Positions 48,401 to 57,783 of a stretch of 64,000 bases of DNA are shown here, one piece after another. The translations under genes were made by a program, and so were the position numbers. A model generated the notes under the pieces. It was given only the letters and a program-made list of their open reading frames with translations. It searched no databases and was not told the origin of the DNA. Source of the stretch: Bacteroidota bacterium (lineage in GTDB: Bacteria; Bacteroidota; Bacteroidia; AKYH767-A; OLB10); the NCBI GenBank assembly GCA_016722525.1, contig JADKJB010000001.1:434001-498000 (forward strand), written 5' to 3'. How positions within the stretch are numbered: position 1 is the stretch's first letter; each line of letters opens with the position of its first letter.

Positions 48401-49832
48401 CTTTATTTCAGGTCATTCAACTTACTCGAGAGCTGCAGCAGAAATTCTAACTGACTTTACAGGAAATGCCTATTTCCCCGGTGGGTTGGGAGAGTTTTTA
48501 GCAGTACAGGATGAGTTTTTGGTTTTTGAAAATGGACCCAGTCAGGATGTTCATTTGCAATGGGCCACTTACCAGGATGCAGCTGATGAATCCTCGTTAT
48601 CAAGAATATGGGGTGGTATTCATCCCCCAATTGATGACATTCCCGGAAGAAAGATCGCTGTTGATATAGCACAAGACGCATTTATCAAAGCGGAAAGTTA
48701 TTTTGGATGTTGCATCGCGATAGCGCCTGCTAAACCGGGAAATATTTCGGCACCATCCTCGGGCGCCAAAGTTTGTCCGGGTGAAACCAAAACATATAGC
48801 ATATCTAATGTTGCAGGAGCTACTTCTTATAACTGGATTCCACCAATTGGTGGCGTTATTGTTAGCGGGCAAGGAACTAATTCTGTTACTATAAATTATA
48901 CAAATGCATTTACAACAAATGATTCGTTAAAAGTAGCCGCCAAAAAAACTTGTGCAACCGGCGACTATCGTGCTCTTTTGATTCGAAGAAATAATCCCAC
49001 CACGCCCGGTGCAATTTCTGGCATTCTAAATGGGGTATGCGGTCTCTTAAATACTCCTTATTCTGTTTCAAATGTTGCAGGCATTACTTACAATTGGAAT
49101 TTCACTAATTCCGCAGGAACAATTGTATCCGGTCAGGGAACAAATTCCATTCTTGCCAATTTTCCCTCATCGAATGTATCGGGGACATTAACCGTAACAG
49201 GAAATAACGCTTGCGGATCCAGTCCTGTAAGAACAGTTGCAATAAAAACAACACCTGCCACTCCGGCGTTAATTACAGGATCAATTTCTTTTTGTGCCTT
49301 CCAGCAAGGAGTGCCCTACTCCACAACTCCAATTGCATCTGCAACTTCTTATGTTTGGACTGCACCCACAGGTTCCAAAATATTTGATGGTTCGGTCTTG
49401 TCTACCTCAACTACATTAGTAACAACTTCAACAAACGTTACCGTAAATTTTGGCAGCGTTTCCGGAAAAGTTGGTGTACGAGTGAATAACCCCTGCGGAT
49501 CGGGAGGAACAAGAACACTTGTTGTTAGCGCTACTTGTCGCGAAAGTTTAAATGAAATCGAAAATTTATCTCTGACTGATTTTGATATCCAGGTACATCC
49601 AAATCCTTCTTCAGGTGATTTTGTATTTGATATAGTTTTGAGTCCCGGAAGTAAAAATGAGCTCCTTTCAAAAATTCAAATTTTTGATGTGTTGGGAAAA
49701 GAAACCTATACAAATGAAATAGTCAGTTATCCGTTTACAATGAAAAATGGAATTCTTAAATCCGGAATTTATACTGCACTTATTCACTATGGTGATACTA
49801 TTAAAACTTTAAAATTGGTTAAGATTGATTAA
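45456..49832 (+). CDS. Secreted FG-GAP/vanadium-haloperoxidase-like protein with T9SS tail
   Basis: This is a very large exported protein of about 1,458 residues. A signal peptide (MKIQHLLLLSSLLLIN) begins at the second ATG, 45456, preferred over 45402. Residues about 30-430 contain FG-GAP/VCBS motifs (DLNNDGKEDLIVV, DFDGDNWKDVIVA, DMDNDGDNDIV, DLDLDGDMDIGVAD), followed by a thrombospondin-3-like calcium motif (DYDQDGLADACDPC). Residues about 460-1080 are a PAP2/vanadium-haloperoxidase domain with all three active-site motifs: KGWYDYIRP, GFISGHSTYSR and SRIWGGIHPPIDD. Then come PKD/Ig-like domains and a T9SS sorting tail starting VHPNPSSGDF. The vHPO residues predict vanadate binding and halide oxidation or phosphatase activity outside the cell. 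Halide choice cannot be read from sequence. Confidence 0.88.
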   Translation: MKIQHLLLLSSLLLINSTAQSQWLDWADETATRLTLSSVANSDGEEKDFWAADLNNDGKEDLIVVRKQPFSTSSQPGKSNLLLMNVNGQLIDQTSQYAPEFISIINFARDIYVGDFDGDNWKDVIVANTFGQQPLYYKNRGNDLSGNWLGLLNESSTRFPILNDDTPLFCAVWGGDVNGDLSPDIYFVNYKVNSGGGTAKDFLLINDGTGHFTNESQARLGTLRNSAFGTAVQITDMDNDGDNDIVKNTTLYNVSPWNARGVIVMFNNGTGNFTNWQNLVPTSSPYMFEIADFNMDGKKDLYVVDDGSDYLLTITSIVANTSLVFTKTNLNFSSSNGFGGNVHAADLDLDGDMDIGVADVDVDIPPCNSSRRMAIYKNNGGVFSDPYGSTIFSWADNSYDFAWIDINNDGLKDFVTGFCAGYGVIMSDNCGLAPVPSDYDQDGLADACDPCPTNPDPNCAPPTNYPTVSTNNSIARQWNELLLASIRRDFARPTVHARNLFHVSSAMWDAWSVYDNVSCEFLLGKTVNGFTCAFNGIPASVAIPADRNKAISYASYRLLRHRFANSPQAQLLYKAYNVHMDTLGYDTTFVSIDYSTGNAAALGNYIAQCYINYGLQDGSNEQNSYASTSYAPVNPPLNVDVPGNPNIIDLNRWQPLTLDLFIDQSGNQIPGATPPFLSPEWGKVKPFALQSGDLTTYQRNGFDYKVYHDPGAPPQLQMDGGGTSAQYKYNFSLVSVWSSHLNPDDGVMWDISPATQGNRNVLPATVNDYPNFYNLTGGGTTNVGHTINPVTGQPYAPNIVARGDYSRVLAEFWADGPESETPPGHWFTIFNYITDHPLQTKEYKGTGAPLNDLEWDVKGYFALGGTMHDVAITAWGMKGWYDYIRPISAIRAMAALGQSSDPGALSYHLAGIPLIPGYIELVLAGDSLAAGGANVGKIKLFAWRGHNVINNVDTDHAGSGWILAENWLPYQRPSFVTPPFAGFISGHSTYSRAAAEILTDFTGNAYFPGGLGEFLAVQDEFLVFENGPSQDVHLQWATYQDAADESSLSRIWGGIHPPIDDIPGRKIAVDIAQDAFIKAESYFGCCIAIAPAKPGNISAPSSGAKVCPGETKTYSISNVAGATSYNWIPPIGGVIVSGQGTNSVTINYTNAFTTNDSLKVAAKKTCATGDYRALLIRRNNPTTPGAISGILNGVCGLLNTPYSVSNVAGITYNWNFTNSAGTIVSGQGTNSILANFPSSNVSGTLTVTGNNACGSSPVRTVAIKTTPATPALITGSISFCAFQQGVPYSTTPIASATSYVWTAPTGSKIFDGSVLSTSTTLVTTSTNVTVNFGSVSGKVGVRVNNPCGSGGTRTLVVSATCRESLNEIENLSLTDFDIQVHPNPSSGDFVFDIVLSPGSKNELLSKIQIFDVLGKETYTNEIVSYPFTMKNGILKSGIYTALIHYGDTIKTLKLVKID

Positions 49833-49863
49833 CAAATAAATTGATCTCTCGATTTAAATTCAG

Positions 49864-49912
49864 CGGTGTTGCAACTACTCACTTTTGTGGAGAAGTTGTA
49901 ACACCGTTTTTT
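49864..49912 (+). terminator. Rho-independent terminator after the vHPO-like gene
   Basis: CGGTGTTGCAACT pairs with AGTTGTAACACCG (one mismatch over 13 bases) and is followed by TTTTTT. It begins 32 bases after the stop at 49832. The remainder of the gap to 50192 shows nothing else. Confidence 0.85.
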
Positions 49913-50192
49913 CCATTACTTTTCTAATAGCTCTTCAACTAAATCTTAGCCTTTAGGAATTACTTTCTTAAACCAATTTTCTTTTAGAAGTAATTTTTAT
50001 CAAGCACCTGAGCCTCACTTTTCACTTTTATTTCTTGTCCTTTTCTACTATTTCTCTCGGTGGAATGGCATTAACTTTTAACGCTAAAAAAACTTTCTTC
50101 AGACGGATCTAAATTGTATGCAGTATCTTTGGTAAAAAATCATCCTAAAGAAAAACTTAAATGATCAAAAGAATAATTTTAAGTACTGCTAT

Positions 50193-51023
50193 TTAAATTT
50201 TAAAATTAATTCCTATACCCGGAGTTATTGTTGAAAATTGTTTCTTAAAATTGAAAGGAACTTTATAGTTTCTGGTGTTAGTGGATCCTAGTGAAACAGT
50301 TTTAGACTGATATTCAAGTTCAGCGCCGGAAGAAAATGAATGGTTGGCTGTTGCATAATTACAATTTATTACAAATTTAATTCTTTTGCTTAAAGCAAAT
50401 CTTCCTTCAAGTCCAAATCCATATGCAATTGCCAAGTCCTTTAATGAAGGCTGATTGTAAGTGAGTATATTTTTATCGTTACCATTAAAAGGGTCTATGG
50501 CAATAGTTTCAATAACCATTTTAGTTACCGGGCTTGAAGCGGTCTGAATTCCGACTTTCAGCATAAATGCTAATTCCCATTTTCTAAATGGAAGCGTATA
50601 TTTTGGCATAAGAAAAAAATTAGTAGACTTCCAATTTTCAGAGTCGTACGATTTCTCAGATCCGGGCAACCCGCTTATTGGGTAATACAATTCAGGGTAC
50701 TGAACTTCGCCGGTTTTATTTGAAGCATGTTCTACATTTATTCCAATTGCAAATCTTTTAGTAATACCATAAGACACATTAACCCCAACAGCATAACCGA
50801 GATCTGCTGCTCCTGCAAGATTGAAATTATTAAACCCTTTTATATTGTTTTGTTCTGCAGAATTTATGGTCTGATATTCTGCAAACTTCCCAACTGCGAA
50901 AGAGGGTCCTCCATAAATTGAAACTAAAAATCTGCTTTCCCTAGGGATAGAAATGGAATCCCCTTGAGCATTTAATATGCTACAAATCAGCATGGACGCC
51001 ATTAAAAATAAACTGGTTTTCAT
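50193..51023 (-). CDS. Outer-membrane beta-barrel protein
   Basis: This 276-residue protein has a signal peptide (MKTSLFLMASMLICSILNAQ) if started at 51023. That start is preferred over the 18-residue-longer frame beginning at 51077 because the signal then sits at the N-terminus. The mature part alternates hydrophobic and polar residues: SRFLVSIYGGPSFAVGKFAEYQ, ADLGYAVGVNVSYGITKRFAIGINVEH, ELAFMLKVGIQT, IAYGFGLEGRFALSKRIKFVIN and a terminal TITPGIGINFKI. It fits an eight-stranded barrel of the PorT/OmpA-barrel kind (outer membrane beta-barrel domain). It is a single gene; function unknown. Confidence 0.75.
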   Translation of the reverse strand: MKTSLFLMASMLICSILNAQGDSISIPRESRFLVSIYGGPSFAVGKFAEYQTINSAEQNNIKGFNNFNLAGAADLGYAVGVNVSYGITKRFAIGINVEHASNKTGEVQYPELYYPISGLPGSEKSYDSENWKSTNFFLMPKYTLPFRKWELAFMLKVGIQTASSPVTKMVIETIAIDPFNGNDKNILTYNQPSLKDLAIAYGFGLEGRFALSKRIKFVINCNYATANHSFSSGAELEYQSKTVSLGSTNTRNYKVPFNFKKQFSTITPGIGINFKI

Positions 51024-51402
51024 AGTTATGAATTTAACATTGGTGAAGGAACTTAGATTGGAATATTGTGAATACAAATCATTATTTTAATAAACCCTGC
51101 TACCACATTTTGAAAGTGTAAGCATACATAGAAATTCGCAAAGTGCCTAATTGGTTATGGTATCATATCTTCCGCAATGGTGTACTAATTATCTGAATCG
51201 AATATTTTTCACCTGGTTGCTGTTTCTAAACCACTAATAGGACAAACTTAAAATTATTAGCACTAAAAATCATTCGGTGCCGTAAAATTGTACTTAATCA
51301 AGATTTTATTGCAAAACATATCCAAAGCGAGCCCTAAAATCACTAAAATTAGGGGGTTTCAAATTTAAAATCTATATTTATTGCTTAATAAAAACCACTT
51401 CC

Positions 51403-53043
51403 ATGAAAAAAATGTTACTCTTAGTGATTTGTTTTGGATTCATTTCCTTAAAATCTAAAGCACAATGTTCCGAAACTGATGTAACCAGGGTGATGCTCAT
51501 TGGCGACAGTTGGGCCAATTTCATTGGTTTAGACAATGCCATTAACAACTCTTTTGAGAAATGGGGACATTCCAACTATAAATACTTCACCAATGCCACG
51601 CTTGCTGAAAATGGCACTACCACCGAAGATTTTCTTGACCCTGCCCGGCTTGCCGAAATACAAAATCAGCTCAATGCCAATCCTGATATTGATTTGGTTC
51701 ATTTGAGTATAGGTGGTAACGATGTACTAAATGCATGGGATGTAACTTTTTCTCAGGCACAAACCGATTCGCTTCTCGACTCCGTTTACGCGCACATTGT
51801 TACCATAATAGATTTCATTAAAATAGCTCGTCCCGGAATTCGTATACTATGGAGCGGTTATGCGTATCCGAATTTTGGAGAAATTATTCAGGAATTGGCT
51901 CCATTCCAGTCATCCCACCCCTTTTATGGCACATGGCAAGGCATGGGCTTTCCTACTTTCACCCAGTTGAATGGAATATTAAATACGTATTCTGTTTCTA
52001 TGGATACATTAGCTGCCAATGATCCACAAGTTGAATTTGTAAGGGCCGCCGGCATTATGCAATATACATTTGGACAAACTACTGCACTCAGTGTTCCGCC
52101 GGGAGGCACCTACGCTCCATACACAGTTCCAATGCCGGATGGTTATCCTGACTATCCTTCTCCCAAAAATTCGATGCGTACTTATGTTATTTTTCGCGAT
52201 TGCTTCCATCTATCCCCACAAGGGTACAACGATTTTTTAGAGTATCAAACTCACAAATTTTATCACAAAGCATTGATGGACGATCAATATTTTATTTCAG
52301 AAGGAGGCACCCATGATGGATCTGTTTCTTCCCAAGGAACAGTTTCTACTCAGCTACAAATGGGAACAACGGGTACTGAAGATTTTTCTACCATTCTATC
52401 ATTCAACAGTACAATAATGCCCGACACCGGTGTATCAAAAGCGAGTTTGTTTTTGCGTCGTGAACTTTTAACCGGAACAAATCCGGTTGGAAACAATCTT
52501 CAGGTAAAAATTGTGAGCGGGTCCTTTAGTGCTTCTGCAGATGTGGAAGCATCCGACTATACGGCTCCTGGCGATGCCACTGATAGTCCTTGTCAGTTTG
52601 GATCTACTGTTGATAACGGGCACTGGATAAGATTGGATTTACCTGCTTCATTATTACCCTTTATCACTCAAAATGCTATTACCCAATTTATGATTTCTGC
52701 TCCCGGAGCTACGGGGCTTATCGAATTTACAGATGCCACCGATTCGGAATTCGCTCCGGTACTAAATATCACTTATGGTCCGGCCACTGTATCAATAGCA
52801 GAAAACATGAGTGATCTCGATGATGTTTTTATTTATCCTAATCCAACTTCAGGAATTCTGGTTGTAGAGAGTAATAAATTCACCCCATTAAGTTTACAAG
52901 TGTTTGATTTGCCTGGTAAATTAATTTTGGAATCCATTGGCAACACTTCATCCATTGATATTTCAACTTTGCCCCAAGGCATGTATGTGGTGAAAATACA
53001 TACAGGAAATAAAATTATCTCTAAACGTGTTATCAAAAAGTGA
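51403..53043 (+). CDS. Secreted SGNH/GDSL hydrolase with T9SS sorting tail
   Basis: This 546-residue exported protein has a signal peptide (about 1-20). The SGNH domain (about 28-295) shows the nucleophile in MLIGDSWANFI, the oxyanion Gly/Asn in LSIGGNDVLNAW, and the catalytic Asp/His in FRDCFHLSPQGYNDF. All four blocks are present, so esterase or lipase activity is likely. Residues about 300-465 form a beta-sandwich with FSTILSFNSTIMPDTGVSKASLFLRR, a carbohydrate-binding or DNRLRE-like domain. A T9SS type A tail follows, starting FIYPNPTSGILVVES and ending GMYVVKIHTGNKIISKRVIKK. It could remove acyl groups from extracellular glycans, but the substrate is not evident. A terminator follows at 53117. 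Confidence 0.88.
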   Translation: MKKMLLLVICFGFISLKSKAQCSETDVTRVMLIGDSWANFIGLDNAINNSFEKWGHSNYKYFTNATLAENGTTTEDFLDPARLAEIQNQLNANPDIDLVHLSIGGNDVLNAWDVTFSQAQTDSLLDSVYAHIVTIIDFIKIARPGIRILWSGYAYPNFGEIIQELAPFQSSHPFYGTWQGMGFPTFTQLNGILNTYSVSMDTLAANDPQVEFVRAAGIMQYTFGQTTALSVPPGGTYAPYTVPMPDGYPDYPSPKNSMRTYVIFRDCFHLSPQGYNDFLEYQTHKFYHKALMDDQYFISEGGTHDGSVSSQGTVSTQLQMGTTGTEDFSTILSFNSTIMPDTGVSKASLFLRRELLTGTNPVGNNLQVKIVSGSFSASADVEASDYTAPGDATDSPCQFGSTVDNGHWIRLDLPASLLPFITQNAITQFMISAPGATGLIEFTDATDSEFAPVLNITYGPATVSIAENMSDLDDVFIYPNPTSGILVVESNKFTPLSLQVFDLPGKLILESIGNTSSIDISTLPQGMYVVKIHTGNKIISKRVIKK

Positions 53044-53116
53044 TAGATAATTTTACCTGCAACTTCAGCCTGATAGGGCACTATTTTAGTAAATATCGAA
53101 ACACTATAAAAAGACA

Positions 53117-53153
53117 AAACCTGATAATCGTTTGATTATCAGGTTTCTTTTTT
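53117..53153 (+). terminator. Rho-independent terminator after the SGNH gene
   Basis: AAACCTGATAATC and GATTATCAGGTTT form a perfect 13-base stem with loop GTTT and are followed by CTTTTTT. It lies 74 bases after the stop and directly before the tRNA-Cys gene on the opposite strand. Confidence 0.9.
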
Positions 53154-53170
53154 AGAGGTTTCCCTCTCCG

Positions 53171-53241
53171 AGGTCGCGAGCAGATTTGAACTGCTGTAGG
53201 AGGTTTTGCAGACCTCTGCCTAACCGCTCGGCCACACGACC
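53171..53241 (-). tRNA. tRNA-Cys (GCA)
   Basis: The minus strand folds into a full cloverleaf. The acceptor GGTCGTG pairs with CGCGACC (one G-T), followed by a D-arm with AGCGGTTA. The anticodon stem GAGGT/ACCTC carries loop CTGCAAA (anticodon GCA), and the T-arm is AGCAG-TTCAAAT-CTGCT. Discriminator base is T, as is usual for tRNA-Cys. No encoded CCA is present. Confidence 0.93.
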
Positions 53242-53350
53242 CTAATTTTTTAGGATTGCAAAGGTATTAATTAAAAATTGAAATTCGTTATTATTTTGAT
53301 TTGCTGTATTTACGCAAGCATTATTCTCAGAGTTACCAACTTTGAATTTT

Positions 53351-53713
53351 TTAATGATAATCTTCCTTCAGTGTAATTGATGTTTGGTGTACATTTCCTT
53401 TAACAGGAGGATTAAACTTGATGATTTTCACCTCAATAGATTTTTCTCCGGGAAAGGCCATTGCAAGTCCTTTTAAAATACGCCCGCCAACGTGCTCAAT
53501 GAGTTTTGACCTGATGTTCATTTCCTTACTAACTATTTCATTTACAACAACATAATCCACAGTATCGGAAAGTGTATCATTTTGAACTGAAAGGGAAACA
53601 TCCATATCTATTTGAACATCAACCTGATATCGGCCTCCTATAGCTGCTTCTTCTTCGAGGCAGCCGTGGTAAGCATAACATTCAATTCCTTCAATAGAAA
53701 CTCTGGTTTTCAT
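53351..53713 (-). CDS. folB: Dihydroneopterin aldolase
   Basis: This 120-residue enzyme of folate biosynthesis converts dihydroneopterin to 6-hydroxymethyl-dihydropterin and glycolaldehyde. The family pattern is complete: VSIEGIECYAYHGCLEEEAAIGGRY at the start, with the conserved Gly-Cys/Tyr and Glu; DTVDYVVVNEIV, then LIEHVGGRI in the middle; and VEVKIIKFNPPVKG-like residues (here SIEVKIIKFNPPVKG), with the active-site Lys, near the end. It is encoded just downstream of glnS, separated by 50 bases, and is probably expressed with it. Cytoplasmic homo-octamer in known relatives. Confidence 0.9.
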   Translation of the reverse strand: MKTRVSIEGIECYAYHGCLEEEAAIGGRYQVDVQIDMDVSLSVQNDTLSDTVDYVVVNEIVSKEMNIRSKLIEHVGGRILKGLAMAFPGEKSIEVKIIKFNPPVKGNVHQTSITLKEDYH

Positions 53714-53763
53714 GGTGGATGGGGTTTACCGGCCGCTTACTGTTTTTGGGGGCTGCTATTAAA

Positions 53764-55427
53764 TCAATTTCCTTTTTTTACTTCTTTCGCCCAACTATCT
53801 TTCAAGGAGACCGTACGATTGAAAATAATGTTAGCAGCGCTGGAATTTTTGTCGACACAAAAATATCCTTTTCTTAGAAATTGAAACTTGTCGCCTGCAG
53901 TTGCATTTTTTAACGATGGTTCTGCAAAAGCAGTTTTGATGATTTTAAGACTATCAGGATTAATATATTCTTTGAAATCGCCCTCTTCCGACGAGGGATC
54001 TTCTACCTTGAAGAGACGGTCATAAAGACGCACCTCAACAGGGAATGCAGTCAAGGCCTCCACCCAGTGCAAAGTTCCTTTTACCGTTAATCCACTCACA
54101 TCGCTCCCGCTTTTACTTTCAGGCAAGTAAGTACAATGAATTTCTGTAACCGTACCGTCCTTATCTTTAACAAACGATTCACACTTTATAATGTATGCGC
54201 TTTTAAGTCGTACCATTAATCCGGGTGCCAAACGGAAAAATTTTTTCTCCGGTATTTCCTTAAAATCTTCTCTTTCAATCCAAAGTTCTTTACTAAACGG
54301 CAAATCACGGTGACCGGAGTTTTCATTTTCCGGATTATCATCACCTTTTAATATTTCAGTTTGCCCTTCCGGATAATTATCAATAATTAATTTCACCGGA
54401 TCCATCACTACCATAGCACGCAAAGCATTTTTGTTAAGATCTTCCCGGATACAGAATTCCAAAAGGCCGACGTCGATAATATTTTCACGACGGGCTACAC
54501 CTACCTTGTCGGCAAAAACTCTGATACTTTCCGGCGTATAGCCACGGCGACGCAAAGCACTTATGGTAGGCATTCTTGGATCGTCCCATCCGTCGACATG
54601 TTTGTCATTTACCAGTTGCAGCAATTTTCGTTTGCTCATCACGGTATAATTCAGATTTAATCTTGCAAATTCAAATTGTTTGCTTGGAAAAATTTCCAGC
54701 TTTTCAATGAACCATTCATACAATGGACGATGCACTTCAAATTCCAGTGTACAAATTGAATGTGTAATTTTTTCGATGGAATCGGACTGCCCATGTGCGA
54801 AATCATACATGGGATAAATGCACCATTTATCTCCGGTACGATGGTGATGAGCGTGTTTTATACGATACATTAACGGATCACGCAAATGCATATTTGGTGA
54901 CGCCATATCCACCTTTGCACGTAAAACCTTTTCACCATCTTTAAACTCACCGTTACGCATACGTGTAAACAGATCGAGGTTCTCTTCCACACTGCGGCTT
55001 CTGAAAGGACTATTTTTTCCCGGCTCCGTTGGAGTGCCTTTTAATAAAGCAATTTCCGCAGCGGAACTATCATCCACATAGGCCAGCTCCTTTTTAATTA
55101 ATGTACAAGCGAACTCGAATATTTGTTCAAAATAATCGGATGCATAAAATTCATTGGTCCACTCAAAACCCAGCCACCTGATATCTTCTTTAATACTATC
55201 CACATATTCGGTATCTTCTGTTACCGGATTCGTATCATCAAAACGAAGATTGGTTTTTCCTCCAAATTGTTTGGCAAGTCCAAAATTCAGGCAAATTGCT
55301 TTAGAATGGCCGATATGCAAATATCCATTGGGTTCGGGAGGAAACGTGTGAGTACACGTCCATCGTGCTTACCATTTTTAACATCTTCGGCAACTATTTC
55401 CTCCAGAAAATTCAGGCTTTTTTCCAT
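53764..55427 (-). CDS. glnS: Glutaminyl-tRNA synthetase, frameshifted
   Basis: This class I aminoacyl-tRNA synthetase charges tRNA-Gln. The class signature HIGH is in YLHIGHSKAICLNFG and the KMSKS equivalent is VMSKRKL. DDTNPVTEDTEYVDSI, YDFAHGQSDSIEKITHS and the C-terminal beta-barrel anticodon region are all recognisable. The open frame 53764-55320 lacks the N-terminus. The frame-shifted upstream part starts at ATG 55427 with MEKSLNFLEEIVAEDV and NGKHDGRVLTRF. Adding one T to the TTT run at about 55345 rejoins it through FPPEPNGYLHIGHS. The corrected length of about 554 residues is normal. Because this enzyme is normally essential, the break is best explained as a sequencing error. Confidence 0.93.
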
Positions 55428-55489
55428 ATTAGTATCTACTATCTATCACTAAAATTAATTGTTTGCGATTACTTTACAGAGCTATTGGC

Positions 55490-57036
55490 TTAAAAAATCT
55501 TCAATGCATTTCTCAATCTCACCACAACCTCCTCTTTTCCCATCAAATTCATCATACCCAATAAATCGACACCGGTTGATTGGCCGCTGACAAACACGCG
55601 CATCAGTTGCATGATTTCACCTGCTTTAAGTTGATGCGTTGCAGCAGTTGCTTTAATTGTTGCATCTACATCTGCAATAATAAATGAACTTTGATTTTCC
55701 AAAGCTGTTGTCAGTGCAACAAAAAATGGAAGATATTCAGGTTTCCATTTTTTATCTATAGTTGGTTGATCCCATGTTGTTGGAGTTTCAAAAAGGTAAC
55801 GTCCCTTTTCGAGGATTTCATTTTCGAAATGTATACGATCTTTTAACAATTTCACCACATGCAATAAAAAAGTTTCACTCACTCTTTGATCAGCCGGGTC
55901 GTAATTAAATTCGTGGATCACATTCCATTTTAATCGGGCAGCCAATTGTTCATCAGGTTGTTTACGCAGGTATTGTTCGTTGAACCATTTTGCTTTATCA
56001 GGATCGAACCGGGCTCCGCCTTTGTGGACATGTTCAAACGAGAAATTTGCTATCAACTCCTCCATAGAAAACAACTCCTGTTCCGTTCCTGGATTCCAGC
56101 CCAGTAATGCAAGCATGTTTACAAACGCCTCCGGGTAATAACCTCTTTCACGATATCCTGACGACAGTTCACCAGTAACAGGGTCGGTCCAGTTTAAAGG
56201 AAAACCGGAAACCCCAGCCTATCTCCATCCCGCTTACTCAGCTTTCCATTTCCATCAGGTTTCAATAATAATGGGAGATGTGCATATTGAGGCATCTTTT
56301 CTTCCCAACCCAGAAAACGGTAAATAATAATATGTGCCGGAGCTGATGGCAGCCATTCTTCACCTCGTATGGCATGAGAAATTTCCATCAATTTATCATC
56401 TACAATATGAGCCAGATGGTAGGTAGGCATACCGTCCGATTTCAATAAAACTTTATCATCAATTAAAGATGAGTTTACCGTAACCTCACCTCTAATAATA
56501 TCGGTAAAAGTAATATCTTCATTAACAGGCATTTTTAGTCTGATTACAAAAGCTACTCCCTCTTTAATTTTACGCTCTACCTCCGAAGCACTCATTGTCA
56601 ATGAATTATTCATGGAAGTGCGCGTTGTGCTATTGTATTGAGGGGCAACTTCACCGGCGCTTATTAACCGGTTACGCATATTTTCTAAATCTTCCGCAGT
56701 ATCAAAAGCATAGTAAGCATGGCCTGAGCTGACCATTTGCTCGGCATATTTACTATAAATGCCAAGTTCTTTGCGTTCCGATTGCCGATAGGGTCCATGA
56801 GGTCCGCCAACAGCAACCCCCTCATCAATCTTTATTCCGCACCATGTCAATGCTTCTATTATATATTCCTCAGCTCCAGGCACATAACGATTTTGATCGG
56901 TATCTTCAATACGTAATAGGAAGTCGCCACCATGCTTTTTTGCGAATAAATAGGCAAACAAGGCTGTCCTAACGCCCCCCATGTGCAAAGGACCGGTTGG
57001 ACTGGGAGCAAAACGGGTTCTGATTTTTGGATTCAT
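55490..57036 (-). CDS. gltX: Glutamyl-tRNA synthetase, frameshifted
   Basis: This class I synthetase charges tRNA-Glu. The N-terminal half (57036-56200) has RTRFAPSPTGPLHMGGVRTA (HIGH equivalent), the RIEDTDQNRYVPG block, EEWLPSAPAHI and the KMSKS equivalent KLSKRDGDRLGFPV. The C-terminal half (56116-55490, extended upstream to about 56200) has NMLALLGWNPGTEQELF and the helical anticodon-binding region. At about 56204 the run of four T after GGTTTCCGG should be five. One more T gives PVFPLNWTDPVTGEL and joins the halves to about 515 residues. The ATG at 57036 is preferred over an upstream extension to 57123 because MNPKIRTRFAPSP is the standard start. glnS follows on the same strand. Confidence 0.93.
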
Positions 57037-57200
57037 AAATAATTGAAAATTCAAGGTGCAAAAGTAACGAATATCAGGGCTATCCAATGGTATAGTAATC
57101 GGTACTTCATTTAGAACCTCCAATGTTATTCAAATGATCTACTACAATTATGACAATTTTAATGTTCAGAGTCCATTTCCATTTATAATTGTAAATATAA

Positions 57201-57248
57201 TTCAGGGCACCGTTTTGTAGAATTAAAACTACAACAGTGTGCTCTGAA
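57201..57248. other. 48-base hairpin upstream of gltX
   Basis: TTCAGGGCAC (57201-57210) pairs with GTGCTCTGAA (57239-57248), and TTTTGTAG pairs with CTACAA inside it, leaving an AATTAAAA loop. It lies 165 bases upstream of the gltX ATG in the 334-base divergent gap. No poly-T follows on either strand, so a simple terminator is unlikely. Role unknown. Confidence 0.45.
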
Positions 57249-57370
57249 AATCAAATGCATACTAGTTAATTCAAGTTTTACCCATAGGAATGGGACTTAC
57301 ACAAAGTAGTTGACGGCCTTCGCCAAATCCTGAATAAATCAGCATGAATTCCTATTACTTTTGCTTTGTG

Positions 57371-57781
57371 ATGACGATAGACGACGTAGTATACGATAAA
57401 ACTTATTTAACCATTTACCACAAAGCTGAGGAACAATTAATCCACCTGCAATGGAAGGGTTATGCTTCTTCGGAGCAATTCAGGGACGGGTTAAATGCAG
57501 CATTGGAAGTGGTAATAGAACACGATATACAAAACTGGTTGGGGAACCTAAAACTCATGCAGGTAATTTTGTCGAGTGATGAAGAGTGGGCTGGTAAAGA
57601 GTGGTACCCATTGATTGCAAAGACCAAATTAAAACAAATGGCTATTGTAACCTCTCTCGATTACTTTAATAATACGGTGGTCAAGCGTATTGTTGAAAAA
57701 TCGGAGCCTCTAATAAATTTCGAAACGCGTTATTTTGTTGATCTTAATGAGGCGTATGATTGGTTAACAAAAAAAGCCTAG
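57371..57781 (+). CDS. STAS-like small protein (uncharacterised)
   Basis: This protein of about 136 residues has an alternating alpha/beta pattern: YLTIYHKAEEQLIHLQWKGYASSEQFRDGLNAALEVV, then IQNWLGNLKLMQVILSSDEEW, then QMAIVTSLDYFNNTVVKRIVEK and a final FETRYFVDLNEAYDWLTKKA. It resembles the SpoIIAA/STAS-like proteins common in Bacteroidota, but there is no clear phospho-acceptor serine. A TACTTTTG -7-type element at 57356-57363 lies right before the ATG at 57371. This favours that start over the longer frame from 57344 and suggests a nearly leaderless message. The stop is 2 bases from the convergent HipA-like gene. Confidence 0.55.
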   Translation: MTIDDVVYDKTYLTIYHKAEEQLIHLQWKGYASSEQFRDGLNAALEVVIEHDIQNWLGNLKLMQVILSSDEEWAGKEWYPLIAKTKLKQMAIVTSLDYFNNTVVKRIVEKSEPLINFETRYFVDLNEAYDWLTKKA

Positions 57782-57783
57782 TT

